NCBI GenBank assembly: GCA_016700075.1
Contig: CP065000.1
Location: 1,984,001-2,048,000, forward strand
Length of the DNA: 64,000 nt
From: Acidobacteriota bacterium
GTDB taxonomy: Bacteria > Acidobacteriota > Blastocatellia > Pyrinomonadales > Pyrinomonadaceae
Reading direction: 5' to 3'
This document shows positions 1-7,607 of the stretch, piece after piece. A program made the position numbers and the translations under genes. The notes below the pieces were generated by a model. It was not told the origin of the DNA, made no database searches, and worked only from the letters and a program-made list of their open reading frames with translations. Numbering within the stretch: the first letter of the stretch is position 1; the number at the start of each line of letters is the position of its first letter.

Positions 1-555
1 TGTATCGAGCTGCTTTTCGACGAACGCCAAACGATGTCCGTCGGTAGTTACCATTCTGGCCGCTCCATCGCCGACCATGAATTTTGCCCCTGACAGCGTG
101 AACCGCGAAACCTCGGTCGTGATCGCGAACTGAGTATTCCTGATGAAATAGGCAAATATCTCCGCCGGCAGTTTCATCGGCGTGCTCTTGAACTGAGGTA
201 TCTCGGGATACTGATCCTTGCCAACGCCGGCGAGTTTAAAGCTGCCCCGCCCGGCTTTCAGCGTGACCCAATCGTTGTCTTCGCGTTTAAAATGCAGCAC
301 ACCTGAATCCATCGCCCGTGCGATGTCAAATATCTTCCTCGCAGGCAGACAAACGGCGCCCGGCTGAATGATCTCCGCTTCGGCATCGCAGCGAATGGTG
401 CAGTCCAGGTCGGTTCCGACGATGCGTATTTCTTTCTCACCGAGCGACTCGATCAGAATATTTGAAAGCACAGGTATGGTCGCCCTTCGGTCGACGACGC
501 CCTGAATGTAGCTGAGTTCTTCCTTGAGAACACTTTGTTCGATCTTAAATTCCAT
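1..555 (-). CDS. dnaN: DNA polymerase III beta subunit (sliding clamp), C-terminal part cut off by the window edge
   Basis: Encodes the ring-shaped clamp that tethers DNA polymerase III to DNA. The first 185 codons are present, starting at ATG 553-555 with MEFKIEQSVLKEELSYIQGV, a typical DnaN start. The segments PVLSNILIES, GTDLDCTIRC and TTDGHRLAFVE fit clamp domains 1 and 2. The frame is open to base 1, so the rest lies outside the window. It is co-oriented with dnaA, the usual dnaA-dnaN order, with a 347-bp spacer rich in DnaA-box-like sequences. The identification is by recognisable family sequence and by synteny. Confidence 0.95.
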   Translation of the reverse strand, partial: MEFKIEQSVLKEELSYIQGVVDRRATIPVLSNILIESLGEKEIRIVGTDLDCTIRCDAEAEIIQPGAVCLPARKIFDIARAMDSGVLHFKREDNDWVTLKAGRGSFKLAGVGKDQYPEIPQFKSTPMKLPAEIFAYFIRNTQFAITTEVSRFTLSGAKFMVGDGAARMVTTDGHRLAFVEKQLDT

Positions 556-902
556 GGCTTACCTCATTCGCTTTTTCTACAGTAACTGTTCTAAGACCTA
601 ATTATAAAACAGATACAGTATTAGGTGCTGTGGAAACCGAGGAAAACGGCAAAACCTCAATGATTTCAAGCACTTTTCTTTCCACAGTTGCTTGTGGAAA
701 ACTTGTGGATAAGAGTTTTTCTGTGAAAAACGCTTTCCCGCTTTCAGTATTCCACAGACTTCCACAGACGGGAACGGTCCTGACAAGTGGAAATGTGGAA
801 AATTTCATCTCAAATAACTAAAAACAAACAACTTAGAAGATTATCGACGTATTGAGCGTTGTGGATTTTTCCGCAGCGGTCAAATTGGCGAATTCCCGTT
901 AA
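556..902. other. dnaA-dnaN spacer, candidate oriC sub-region
   Basis: No gene is seen in this 347-bp spacer. It carries one perfect DnaA box (704-712) and several one-mismatch relatives of TTATNCACA: the complement of TTTTCCACA at 693-701 and 794-802. Weaker copies lie at 629-637, 748-756 and 860-868. Short AT-rich stretches lie between them, for example around 600-625 and 805-842. Clusters of DnaA boxes next to dnaA are the usual signature of bacterial replication origins. Whether this spacer or the one upstream of dnaA is unwound first cannot be decided from the sequence alone. Confidence 0.6.
704..712 (-). promoter_or_regulatory. Perfect DnaA box
   Basis: TGTGGATAA on the plus strand is the exact complement of TTATCCACA, the strongest known DnaA box. 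A one-mismatch copy lies directly beside it at 693-701. Confidence 0.7.
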
Positions 903-2318
903 CTAATTGCAAATACTATCGATTAGCTCAGTTAGTTCCCTGTGGAAATTCCGATCCTCGCGTGCCAGCGAATCTATCTTGTCCACCGAGTGCATTACCG
1001 TCGTATGATGCTTGCCGCCGAAGGCCTTTCCGATCTCGGGAAAGCTGTGCTGGGTCAGCCGTTTGCACATATACATAGCGATCTGCCGCGGCATTGCAAT
1101 GGCCCTGGCGTTGCTCTTTGAGAGCAGTTCATCGACAGACATATCGTAATGCGACGCGACCGTTCTGGTTATCCTGTCAATTGTTACGCCTGCAACCCGC
1201 TCGCTTTCGAGAATATTTTTCATAGACTCGCGAGCAAGAGCTTTGCTGATCGGTACGCCTTTCAGTGAGGCAATGGCGATCAGGCGTACAAGTGAACCCT
1301 CGAGTTCTCTGACGTTGCTCTTTACGCGGCCTGCTATGTACATCGCGATGTCGTCGTCAAGTTTTATGCCGTCCATTTCCGCCTTTCTGCGCAGAATAGC
1401 GACCTTGGTCTCAAGGTCCGGCGGCGACAGGTCGGCTATCAGACCCCACTGAAATCTCGAGTGCATACGCTCTTCGAGAGACGGGATCTCGCCGGGGGCA
1501 GTGTCGCATGTCACTACGATCTGCTTTTGAGCGTTGTGGAGAGCGTTGAATGTATGAAAAAACTCTTCCTGCGTTCGCTCTTTCCCCGCAAAGAACTGGA
1601 CATCGTCCATCAGCAATACGTCAACGGAACGATACTTGTCGCGAAACGCCGGCGTCTTGTTGAATCTGATCGCGTTTATGAGTTCATTCATGAAGAGCTC
1701 TGACGTTATATACGCTACCTTCAAGAACGGAAAGTTCTGTTTGATGCTGTGACCGATCGCATGCATCAGATGAGTTTTTCCGAGCCCCGATCCGCCATAG
1801 ACGAAAAGCGGATTGTATGCCGTTCCCGGTTTTGCTGCCACGGCGAGAGCCGCAGCGTGTGCGAACTGATTGCTCGAACCGACAACGAACTTGTCGAAAG
1901 AGTATTTTGGGTTGAGTGAATCCTCGACCGCCTCGATCTCGATAAAATGCGATAGGGCCCCGTCGCTCACAACAGAGACGGGAGTTCCTTTTGGCCGAAA
2001 GAGAATTTCCGGCTCGTCAGTATCGACCGTTGCACCGAAGTCAAGGTCGATCTGGGTCTCTCCGGCAGTTTCCCAAATGAGCGACACCTCCGATCCGTGC
2101 AGATCGGACAGTGTATTTTCCAATAGGTCTTTGTAGTAACTCGTTATCCAGTCCGTTATGACCGGATCGGCTGCAAGAGTGGCAGTTCCGTTCTCCTCGT
2201 CAAAGGATTCCATTCGGATACGGGCGAACCAATTCGAATAGACCTCCTCGCCGACAGATGCCTTTAGTGTCTGAAGTGTCTTGTCCCAGATCGTAGATTT
2301 TTGAGCAGTATGGATCAA
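903..2318 (-). CDS. dnaA: Chromosomal replication initiator protein DnaA
   Basis: Binds DnaA boxes at oriC, forms an ATP-dependent filament and melts the origin. The 471-residue length is normal. Domain I is at about residues 8-85 (IWDKTLQTLKASVGEEVYSNW). The AAA+ core has Walker A GGSGLGKT at 175-182 and Walker B LLMDDVQFF near 235. The C-terminal domain IV ends with the DnaA signature GGKHHTTVMHSVDKI, which contacts the box. DnaA-box-like sequences flank the gene on both sides, which fits autoregulation as well as origin function. The first residues (MIHTAQKSTIWDK) align naturally with other DnaA proteins, so this start is credible. Confidence 0.97.
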   Translation of the reverse strand: MIHTAQKSTIWDKTLQTLKASVGEEVYSNWFARIRMESFDEENGTATLAADPVITDWITSYYKDLLENTLSDLHGSEVSLIWETAGETQIDLDFGATVDTDEPEILFRPKGTPVSVVSDGALSHFIEIEAVEDSLNPKYSFDKFVVGSSNQFAHAAALAVAAKPGTAYNPLFVYGGSGLGKTHLMHAIGHSIKQNFPFLKVAYITSELFMNELINAIRFNKTPAFRDKYRSVDVLLMDDVQFFAGKERTQEEFFHTFNALHNAQKQIVVTCDTAPGEIPSLEERMHSRFQWGLIADLSPPDLETKVAILRRKAEMDGIKLDDDIAMYIAGRVKSNVRELEGSLVRLIAIASLKGVPISKALARESMKNILESERVAGVTIDRITRTVASHYDMSVDELLSKSNARAIAMPRQIAMYMCKRLTQHSFPEIGKAFGGKHHTTVMHSVDKIDSLAREDRNFHRELTELIDSICN

Positions 2319-2733
2319 AATAGGATCACCAATATTCTAAAATTTTCCGGGCGAAACAGTTCGCCTTATCGGGCTAGTGTTTAAGCGGAATCGGGTCCGC
2401 TCAATATTTCGAGAATCGGCTTGAGAATCAGCGACTTAATGGCCTTGAGGCTGCGCCGCCATTTCGTCTTATTCACAGGGTTTTCCACAGCCAGCGGCGG
2501 AAACTGCTTAAAACCTAAGACAGAGCATTAAGCCCTTTTATTTCAACAACTTACAACCGCCCATTCTCGGGAAACGGAATAAAGGCTAACACGAAAACCG
2601 GAGTCTTGCAAACGAATATCCACAGCTTTTTTTCGGAGTGTTTAACATGAATTTAACTACCTTTTTTGACAACAATTCGAGCCAAATCGTGAATGTGTTA
2701 GACTAAAATTTCGACGCAGTTTTGGTCAGAAAA
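2319..2733. other. dnaA upstream region with DnaA boxes (second oriC candidate and dnaA promoter region)
   Basis: No gene is seen. TTATTCACA at 2469-2477 matches TTATNCACA exactly. TTTTCCACA at 2481-2489 and ATATCCACA at 2616-2624 each differ at one position. The stretch from about 2640 to 2760 is notably AT-rich. It separates dnaA from a divergent gene, so it must also hold the promoters of both. No confident -35/-10 pair was picked. Confidence 0.5.
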
Positions 2734-3180
2734 ATGACGAAAAACAGCAAAAATTTTTCAAAAAAAACACCATCCCGGAAAAAAGATCGGGACAAGGAGC
2801 CGGTTTCATTGAAAGAGGCCTGCGAAGGACTCGTTTTCATCAGCGAGACGGATGCCCTCATCATACCATTTAGGGGCCCGCGTGCGGAAGAGATATCGCC
2901 TGAGGCATCCGCATCGGCAGCAAACGTCGAATTTCGGGAACCGGTAGAGGAGCTCTCTGCAGAGGAGTTTTTTGATCGCTTGACAGTAGAAAAAGAGTGG
3001 TTCGGCGAGAGAGAGAAAAAGAGCGCGTTGCGCTTTCGCAAACTTCACGCTTTGATGGAAGAACTGCTAACTGATCTGAAAGTTTATCGGTTCGGGAAGA
3101 TCAGGATCGATATAGTGATTGCGGGTATTGACAGAACATCCCGCATTTCAGGGATAAAGACCCAAGCCGTTGAAACGTGA
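2734..3180 (+). CDS. Nuclease A inhibitor (NuiA)-like protein
   Basis: The predicted 148-residue protein has a lysine-rich N-terminus (TKNSKNFSKKTPSRKKDRDK), then a folded domain from about residue 25. The C-terminal half, with FFDRLTVEKEWFGEREKKS, LTDLKVYRFGKIRIDI and a final GIKTQAVET, closely follows NuiA of cyanobacteria. NuiA binds and blocks the non-specific nuclease NucA. No NucA-type nuclease is visible nearby. ATG 2734 is chosen over an in-frame TTG at 2722 because neither has a clear ribosome-binding site. The gene ends one base before the stop of a convergent gene. The family call rests on recalled family sequence; the role in this organism is unknown. Confidence 0.7.
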   Translation: MTKNSKNFSKKTPSRKKDRDKEPVSLKEACEGLVFISETDALIIPFRGPRAEEISPEASASAANVEFREPVEELSAEEFFDRLTVEKEWFGEREKKSALRFRKLHALMEELLTDLKVYRFGKIRIDIVIAGIDRTSRISGIKTQAVET

Positions 3181-3885
3181 TCACTCCAACGGCGAGACCT
3201 TTCCTGCTCCGCTTGTTTTCTTTATTACCTCGGTCGGAGAACCTACGTAATACACTTTTGCCGCTCCCGAGACCTTGGCGTTCAAAGTTCCGGTCACTTG
3301 AACCTTCAGCTCGCTTGCTCCACTCAGGTCTGCGGCGGCATTTTCTGCAAGCAGGCCAGTAGCGTCTATTTTTGAAGCTCCGCTGCTGTCAACGGTAAAA
3401 GAGGCGGTCTTGCCGGCGATCGTCACCTTAGAAGCTCCAGAGGTATCAACGGTGAATTCCTGTGAATCGAGTTCCGAAACGGAAATCTCCGTGATGCCTG
3501 ACCCGGATACTTTTTCAATCGTGTTCGTAAATATACGTACGCGGATAGGATTCGATGACCTCAGTTTTCCGTCAGTCTCGAGCCGCAATACGCCTCGGCG
3601 TACTTTCGTCTTGATGAACGGCAAAAGGTTGTCGTCTGCTTCGACCTCGATCCCGCGATCCCGCTTGAGCACTATCTCGACCTTGAAGATACCCGACGAA
3701 TCTACGCCGGTGAATTCTTCAATGTTTCTTTGCTCTATCGCAACATTACCGGAACCTGTCTTTCCTCCGAAGTCAAAGGAGAGGTCAATGCCATCTTTCG
3801 ACATGCGTTTGATGGCGGAGACATTGGCGAAGATCAAACCGATCACCAAGGCGACGATGAATATAAGAAAACCGAACTTTTTCAT
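3181..3885 (-). CDS. Head GIN domain-containing protein (DUF2807), exported
   Basis: A 234-residue protein starting MKKFGFLIFIVALVIGLIF, a signal or anchor segment, followed by beta-rich repeats. The sequence contains runs such as SGITEISVSELDS, SGASKVTIAGK, SSGASKIDATG and SGASELKVQVTG, the short serine-glycine-alanine turns typical of DUF2807 (putative auto-transporter adhesin, head GIN) domains. The fold is expected to be a right-handed beta-helix. Function is unknown for most members; an envelope location is inferred. ATG 3885 is preferred to an upstream in-frame start at 3909 because GGAG sits 6 bases before it and the signal sequence begins there. It converges tail-to-tail with the NuiA-like gene. 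Confidence 0.8.
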   Translation of the reverse strand: MKKFGFLIFIVALVIGLIFANVSAIKRMSKDGIDLSFDFGGKTGSGNVAIEQRNIEEFTGVDSSGIFKVEIVLKRDRGIEVEADDNLLPFIKTKVRRGVLRLETDGKLRSSNPIRVRIFTNTIEKVSGSGITEISVSELDSQEFTVDTSGASKVTIAGKTASFTVDSSGASKIDATGLLAENAAADLSGASELKVQVTGTLNAKVSGAAKVYYVGSPTEVIKKTSGAGKVSPLE

Positions 3886-4017
3886 AACGACTCCGTCTTT
3901 CGATACCAAAAATGCTAACGATGCGGCGCGGAGATTTGTTCAGAATAAGAACGGCATTGAAATTACGACGGACTCTGATTTAATTTTGATCGAAAGCGGA
4001 CACTATAATGCCTTGCA

Positions 4018-4608
4018 TCAATTGCAGTGTGATTTATCTACATAGACCTTGCGGCCGCTGTCGGTGATGTAGTGGCAGCCGCCGCGAGGTCCGAGAATAT
4101 ACTTTCTGCCATCAGATGACGAATTAGTGGCCGGGGCCTTTGGCGCTGTAGGACTTTCAGGGATCACGGTCGATTGCCACGCCACAGCCTGCCAACGGCC
4201 GTCCCGTTTGATGAATGTTCCTGTGTTCAGATTACGCGTTACGGTCTTGGTGCCGTCGGAACGCGTCGTCGTGCCGATCAACCGAAAAGCGACGACCGCG
4301 GCATTGCCGTACTGCTGTATGCGGATCTCTTCAGCAGTATAGACCGTTACCGGATCGCCGGGTTTTGCAGCCGGCGTTTCCAGGACACCGCGCATCAACT
4401 CGTTCTTGTTTATTCGAACTCCTGCCGAACGCGTGTAGATCAGATCATCGGCCCAAAAACGTTCGTGAATAGATGCATCGTTGCGACCCGCACCGGCAAG
4501 GAAATCGTTCAACAAACGCGTCAGCTCAGCGGCGTCCGGTGCTGTCTGAGCGTTCAGCGACAATGCCGCAAAAACAGAAATCGCAATACTCAACCCAAAT
4601 TTCTTCAT
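4018..4608 (-). CDS. Secreted DUF4440/SnoaL-like (NTF2-fold) protein with a C-terminal GPRGGC motif
   Basis: A 196-residue protein with a signal peptide (MKKFGLSIAISVFAALSLNA-QTA). Residues about 25-145 resemble the NTF2-like DUF4440 family (LNDFLAGAGRNDASIHERFW, DDLIYTRSAG, VVAFRLIGTTTRSDG, RWQAVAWQST). The last 30 residues form a separate small module, YILGPRGGCHYITDSGRKVYV ending DKSHC, a two-cysteine motif found at the end of many unrelated secreted bacterial proteins. Substrate and role cannot be told. A purine-rich AGGCAGGAA just before the ATG supports the start. The next gene upstream ends 19 bases before this start, so the two may be co-transcribed. Confidence 0.75.
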   Translation of the reverse strand: MKKFGLSIAISVFAALSLNAQTAPDAAELTRLLNDFLAGAGRNDASIHERFWADDLIYTRSAGVRINKNELMRGVLETPAAKPGDPVTVYTAEEIRIQQYGNAAVVAFRLIGTTTRSDGTKTVTRNLNTGTFIKRDGRWQAVAWQSTVIPESPTAPKAPATNSSSDGRKYILGPRGGCHYITDSGRKVYVDKSHCN

Positions 4609-4627
4609 TTCCTGCCTCCGATGATGA

Positions 4628-5011
4628 TCAAAATATCTGAAATCCTTTGGACCGTTCGCAAAAATCTGCGAGTTCGGCCAGCCAATCGTGCGTCACGCTA
4701 TAGTTCTTCCACTGCTCGTCCTCGTCGCGATAGATGGTGCCGTCGTCGGGCTCGTCCGTGATGCTGAGATCCGCGAACATTCGCTTGTTCGGTTTCAGTT
4801 TCGGCAGTATCTCGCTTCGGATACCGTCGGCTATCTTCTTTGCTTCTTCCTGATCGATCTTGATGCCCATGGCGTTATATCCCATCTGGCGGACCGTTCC
4901 TTCGCTGAGTGCGTCAAGGCTCTTTATTATTTCGACAGCGGCTTTCCAATGCCAGACGCTTGTTGAAAACTCGTAACCCTCAGAACCGGAATCGATCAGT
5001 GTGAAGCTCAT
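4628..5011 (-). CDS. Hypothetical protein, 127 residues
   Basis: Begins MSFTLIDSGSEGYEFSTSVWHW and ends with a cysteine-containing helix, LAELADFCERSKGFQIF. It has no signal peptide or membrane segment and is rich in charged residues, with a probable alpha/beta fold. Codon use and a start 117 bases upstream of the divergent purM gene support a real gene. No family is recognised. The general shape (W-rich N-terminus, DEDEQWKNYSVTHDWL) is reminiscent of small cytosolic immunity-type or DUF proteins, but this is only an impression. Confidence 0.65.
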   Translation of the reverse strand: MSFTLIDSGSEGYEFSTSVWHWKAAVEIIKSLDALSEGTVRQMGYNAMGIKIDQEEAKKIADGIRSEILPKLKPNKRMFADLSITDEPDDGTIYRDEDEQWKNYSVTHDWLAELADFCERSKGFQIF

Positions 5012-5128
5012 AAATTTTTATTTGAAAGCAATGCCAAACAGGTTCGCAATGTTTAGTAAAAAATACCACACGTTTGCTCGGTCAGCGTATTCGCATCGCG
5101 TCAGCCAACGGAATATAATTATCGCTTT

Positions 5129-6151
5129 ATGACAGCATCCATCTCATATGCCGACGCGGGCGTTTCAATAGACAATGCGAATATTGCGGTTGCAAAGATA
5201 CGCGAATACGCCAAATCGACGTTCAATGAACGCACGCTCACGGAAATAGGCAGCTTTGGCGGGATGTTTTCTGCGATGTTTCCCGACATGGCGGAGCCGA
5301 TCCTTGTGGCGTCGGCGGACGGCGTCGGGACGAAACTGAAGCTTGCTTTCGAGACCGGCATTCACAACACCGTCGGTGCGGACCTGGTGAATCACTGCGT
5401 CAACGACATTCTCGTGCAGGGGGCAAGACCGCTGTTTTTCCTGGATTATTTCGCTACCGGCAAGCTGGAACCCGACGTAACTGCCGCGGTGGTCGAAGGC
5501 ATGGCACGGGCGTGCCGCGAGAACGCTTGCGTCCTGCTCGGCGGCGAAACAGCCGAGATGCCGGATTTTTATCCGCCCGGCGAGTACGACCTTGCCGGTT
5601 TTATCGTCGGCGTTGTTGATAAGAAAAATGTTATCGACGGCAAAATCATCCGGCCGGGCGATATCGTGCTCGGAATTCCGTCAACAGGCCTGCAAACAAA
5701 TGGCTACTCGCTCGCCCGCAAACTCTTTTTCGAGGTCGGCGGTTACACGGTCGACTCGCATATTGACGAAATCGGCACAACGGTCGGCGAAGCACTGCTC
5801 GCCACGCATTCTTCCTTCCTGCCGCAGATCGGCCCGATCTTGGCATCCGGCAAGATCAACGGCCTCGCCCACATCACCGGCGGCGGATTTCTCGAGAACA
5901 TCCCACGCATCCTGCCTGAAGGCGTCTCAGTTGAGATAAAACGCGGATCATGGACAGAACCGCCCATCTTCGGAATGATGCAGCGGCTCGGCAACGTCGC
6001 CGACGAAGAGATGTTCCGTACGTTCAATATGGGCATCGGGATGGTCGTTGTCTGTTCAGAAGATGAAAAGGACAACATCGCCGCGAAGATCGAAAACTGC
6101 GTCGAGATCGGACGCGTCGTCGCTGGCTCAGGGTCGGTCGAGATCATATAG
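5129..6151 (+). CDS. purM: Phosphoribosylformylglycinamidine cyclo-ligase (AIR synthetase)
   Basis: Catalyses ATP-dependent ring closure of FGAM to AIR in de novo purine synthesis, in the cytosol. The 340-residue length is normal. Family segments are clear: SYADAGVSIDNAN at the N-terminus, VASADGVGTKLKLAF, the nucleotide-binding region VNHCVNDILVQGARPLFFLD, GGETAEMPDFYPPGEYDLAG and GLQTNGYSLARKLFF. The C-terminal GLAHITGGGFLENIPRILP is also diagnostic. The start MTASISYADAGV is right for PurM. purN follows after 15 bases, an operon of consecutive purine-pathway steps. Confidence 0.97.
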   Translation: MTASISYADAGVSIDNANIAVAKIREYAKSTFNERTLTEIGSFGGMFSAMFPDMAEPILVASADGVGTKLKLAFETGIHNTVGADLVNHCVNDILVQGARPLFFLDYFATGKLEPDVTAAVVEGMARACRENACVLLGGETAEMPDFYPPGEYDLAGFIVGVVDKKNVIDGKIIRPGDIVLGIPSTGLQTNGYSLARKLFFEVGGYTVDSHIDEIGTTVGEALLATHSSFLPQIGPILASGKINGLAHITGGGFLENIPRILPEGVSVEIKRGSWTEPPIFGMMQRLGNVADEEMFRTFNMGIGMVVVCSEDEKDNIAAKIENCVEIGRVVAGSGSVEII

Positions 6152-6166
6152 ATACGCCCGACTGCT

Positions 6167-6745
6167 ATGAAGATCGGAATTCTTATTTCGGGACGCGGGT
6201 CGAATATGGTGGCGTTGGTCGATGCTGTGCAAAGCGGCGATATACCGGCTGCCGAAGTTGCCGTTGTGATCAGCGACAAGGCGGACGCTGGCGGGATCGA
6301 AAGAGCGAAAGAACGCGGCATTGAGGCATTTGCGATCGAACGAAAAGGCCGTACGCGTGAGGAACATGACGCCGAGATCGTGGCGGCGTTAAAAGAACGC
6401 AGCGTTGAACTGGTCTGTTTAGCAGGTTATATGCGGCTGCTGTCGCCGTTGTTCGTTCAGGCGTTTCCTGATCGCATCGTGAATATTCACCCGAGTTTGC
6501 TGCCCGCGTATGCGGGGCTGCATGTTCATGAGCGTGTCATTGCCGCAGGCGAAACGCGTTCGGGCTGCACGGTGCACTTTGTCGATGAGCTGCTGGATCA
6601 CGGGCCGATCATATTGCAGCGAGAGGTTCCCGTCCTGACCGACGACACACCCGAAACGCTCGCCGCCCGCATCCTGGAACAGGAACACCCAACCTATATC
6701 GAAGCCGTGCGGAAGATCGTACTCGCCGCAGAGAACACGGAGTAG
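6167..6745 (+). CDS. purN: Phosphoribosylglycinamide formyltransferase
   Basis: Transfers a formyl group from 10-formyltetrahydrofolate to GAR in purine synthesis. The 192-residue protein starts MKIGILISGRGSNMVALVDA and has the catalytic stretch VNIHPSLLPAYAGLHVHERV and the folate-site motif SGCTVHFVDELLDHGPII. The last residues (AAENTE) are encoded by a copy of a dispersed repeat that recurs downstream, so the C-terminal tail is probably not ancestral. It is co-transcribed with purM. Confidence 0.96.
   Translation: MKIGILISGRGSNMVALVDAVQSGDIPAAEVAVVISDKADAGGIERAKERGIEAFAIERKGRTREEHDAEIVAALKERSVELVCLAGYMRLLSPLFVQAFPDRIVNIHPSLLPAYAGLHVHERVIAAGETRSGCTVHFVDELLDHGPIILQREVPVLTDDTPETLAARILEQEHPTYIEAVRKIVLAAENTE
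6730..6745 (+). repeat. Short dispersed repeat copy at the end of purN
   Basis: GCAGAGAACACGGAGTAG-type sequence. It shares the (A)GA(A/G)CACGGAG core with the longer copies at 6868-6894 and 7478-7503, and it supplies the purN stop codon. Confidence 0.45.
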
Positions 6746-6867
6746 CAGAAGCCGGAAGCCAGAATCAGAAGTCTGAATTCAAAAGCCGAAATTCGAAATT
6801 ACAAATTCGAAATTTCAAAACCCAAGTCCGAAAGCCGGGATCCTGTGTCCAAATATCTAAGATCATA

Positions 6868-6894
6868 CCTCTGTGTACTCTGTGCTCTCCGTGG
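6868..6894 (-). repeat. Dispersed CTCTGTG/CTCCGTGG repeat, inverted copy
   Basis: A 27-bp sequence beginning CCTCTGTGTACTCTG and ending CTCTCCGTGG. Its complement recurs at 7478-7503, so the two form an inverted pair around rpmH-rnpA. A shorter relative (CTCAGTATCCTCTGTGGCG) lies at about 7579-7597 before yidD. The stretch 6770-6830 just upstream is another simple degenerate repeat built from AATTCGAAATT-like words. These look like intergenic repeat families common in Acidobacteriota. Confidence 0.55.
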
Positions 6895-6915
6895 TTAAAG
6901 CGCCCTTTAATTGCT

Positions 6916-6945
6916 TTGACAATCGCGTCTTTCGGCGCGTAAACT
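6916..6945 (+). promoter_or_regulatory. Putative sigma-70-type promoter of rpmH-rnpA
   Basis: TTGACA at 6916-6921 matches the -35 consensus exactly. It is followed after 18 bases by TAAACT (6940-6945) as a weaker -10. Transcription would start around 6952, about 36 bases before rpmH. Confidence 0.45.
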
Positions 6946-6952
6946 CTAAGTT

Positions 6953-6970
6953 TTCACTTCTCGAAGTGAA
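6953..6970 (+). promoter_or_regulatory. Stem-loop directly upstream of the rnpA and rpmH starts
   Basis: TTCACTTC and GAAGTGAA are perfect complements separated by TC. The realistic RNA hairpin is a 7-bp stem with a CUCG loop. It ends four bases before the proposed rnpA ATG (6975) and 17 before the rpmH ATG (6988), so it could influence which start is used. Confidence 0.45.
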
Positions 6971-6974
6971 GCTA

Positions 6975-7508
6975 ATGGAGAGCAGATATGCCGAAGAGAA
7001 CGTTTCAACCGAACAACAGAAGGCGCGCCAAAAAGCACGGCTTTCGCGCACGCATGGCGACAAAGAACGGCCGCGCGGTGCTCAAACGCCGCCGGGCCAA
7101 AGGACGCAAAAGATTAACGGTTCAGCACTATTAAATTTTGGCCTGCCTAAAGAGGCTCGGCTGCGAAAACGCGCCGAGTTTCTGCGGGTCTATGAACAGG
7201 GCAAGCGTATAGAAGGCCGTTTTATGACGGTCTTTATTTTGCCCGCAAAAGGGCCGCTTCACCGAGTCGGTGTCACCGCGACCAAAAAGGCCATAGGCAA
7301 GGCGCATGACCGTAATCGTGCGAAACGCCTGCTCCGCGAGTGTTTTCGCCTGACGCGGCCTGAACTGGAAATGTGGACGCGGAAATACGATTGGGTGCTG
7401 AACGCCCGCCGCAGCGTGACCTTTGCAAAGCTGGAAAAGCCGTTGGCCGAATTTCGGCAGATAATTAAGAAGTTAGCCACGGAGAACACAGAGAGCACGG
7501 AGGTTTAG
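6975..7508 (+). CDS. rnpA: RNase P protein component with N-terminal extension overlapping rpmH
   Basis: Protein subunit of RNase P, which matures tRNA 5' ends. The core is clear: LRKRAEFLRVYEQGKRI, GVTATKKAIGKAHDRNRAKR and LRECFRL. The frame is open across all of rpmH. Between rpmH and the RnpA core it has no in-frame ATG, GTG or TTG; the nearest canonical start is ATG 6975, 13 bases before the rpmH ATG (a GTG lies at 6966). That gives 177 residues, about 55 of them an extra basic N-terminus translated out of frame through rpmH. The same arrangement is known in Thermus. The C-terminal ATENTESTEV is encoded by a dispersed repeat. A non-canonical start at ATT 7113 or CTG 7143 is the alternative. 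Confidence 0.85.
   Translation: MESRYAEENVSTEQQKARQKARLSRTHGDKERPRGAQTPPGQRTQKINGSALLNFGLPKEARLRKRAEFLRVYEQGKRIEGRFMTVFILPAKGPLHRVGVTATKKAIGKAHDRNRAKRLLRECFRLTRPELEMWTRKYDWVLNARRSVTFAKLEKPLAEFRQIIKKLATENTESTEV
6988..7134 (+). CDS. rpmH: 50S ribosomal protein L34
   Basis: A 48-residue basic protein, MPKRTFQPNNRRRAKKHGFR continuing RMATKNGRAVLKRRRAKGRK and ending RLTVQHY, a full-length bL34. GGAG at 6977-6980 gives a good ribosome-binding site 7 bases before the ATG. It lies completely within the rnpA reading frame but in another phase. Its place upstream of rnpA-yidD-yidC is the conserved order near bacterial origins. Confidence 0.97.
   Translation: MPKRTFQPNNRRRAKKHGFRARMATKNGRAVLKRRRAKGRKRLTVQHY
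7478..7503 (+). repeat. Dispersed CCACGGAGAACACAG repeat
   Basis: A 26-bp sequence beginning CCACGGAGAACACAGAG and ending GCACGGAGG, the inverted partner of 6868-6894. It is translated as the last residues of RnpA. Confidence 0.55.
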
Positions 7509-7607
7509 GTTTTTGGCTTTTGGATTTGGGTTTTGCAGATCGGTGTTTCGGCCGAACTTGAGATAACTGCTTTCCGATCTCTCAGTATCCTCTGTGGCGA
7601 ATAGAAA

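Noticed and set aside
7259..7498. Frames antisense to rnpA and other genes
   Set aside because: They lie opposite well-supported genes, have no start context and no family similarity.
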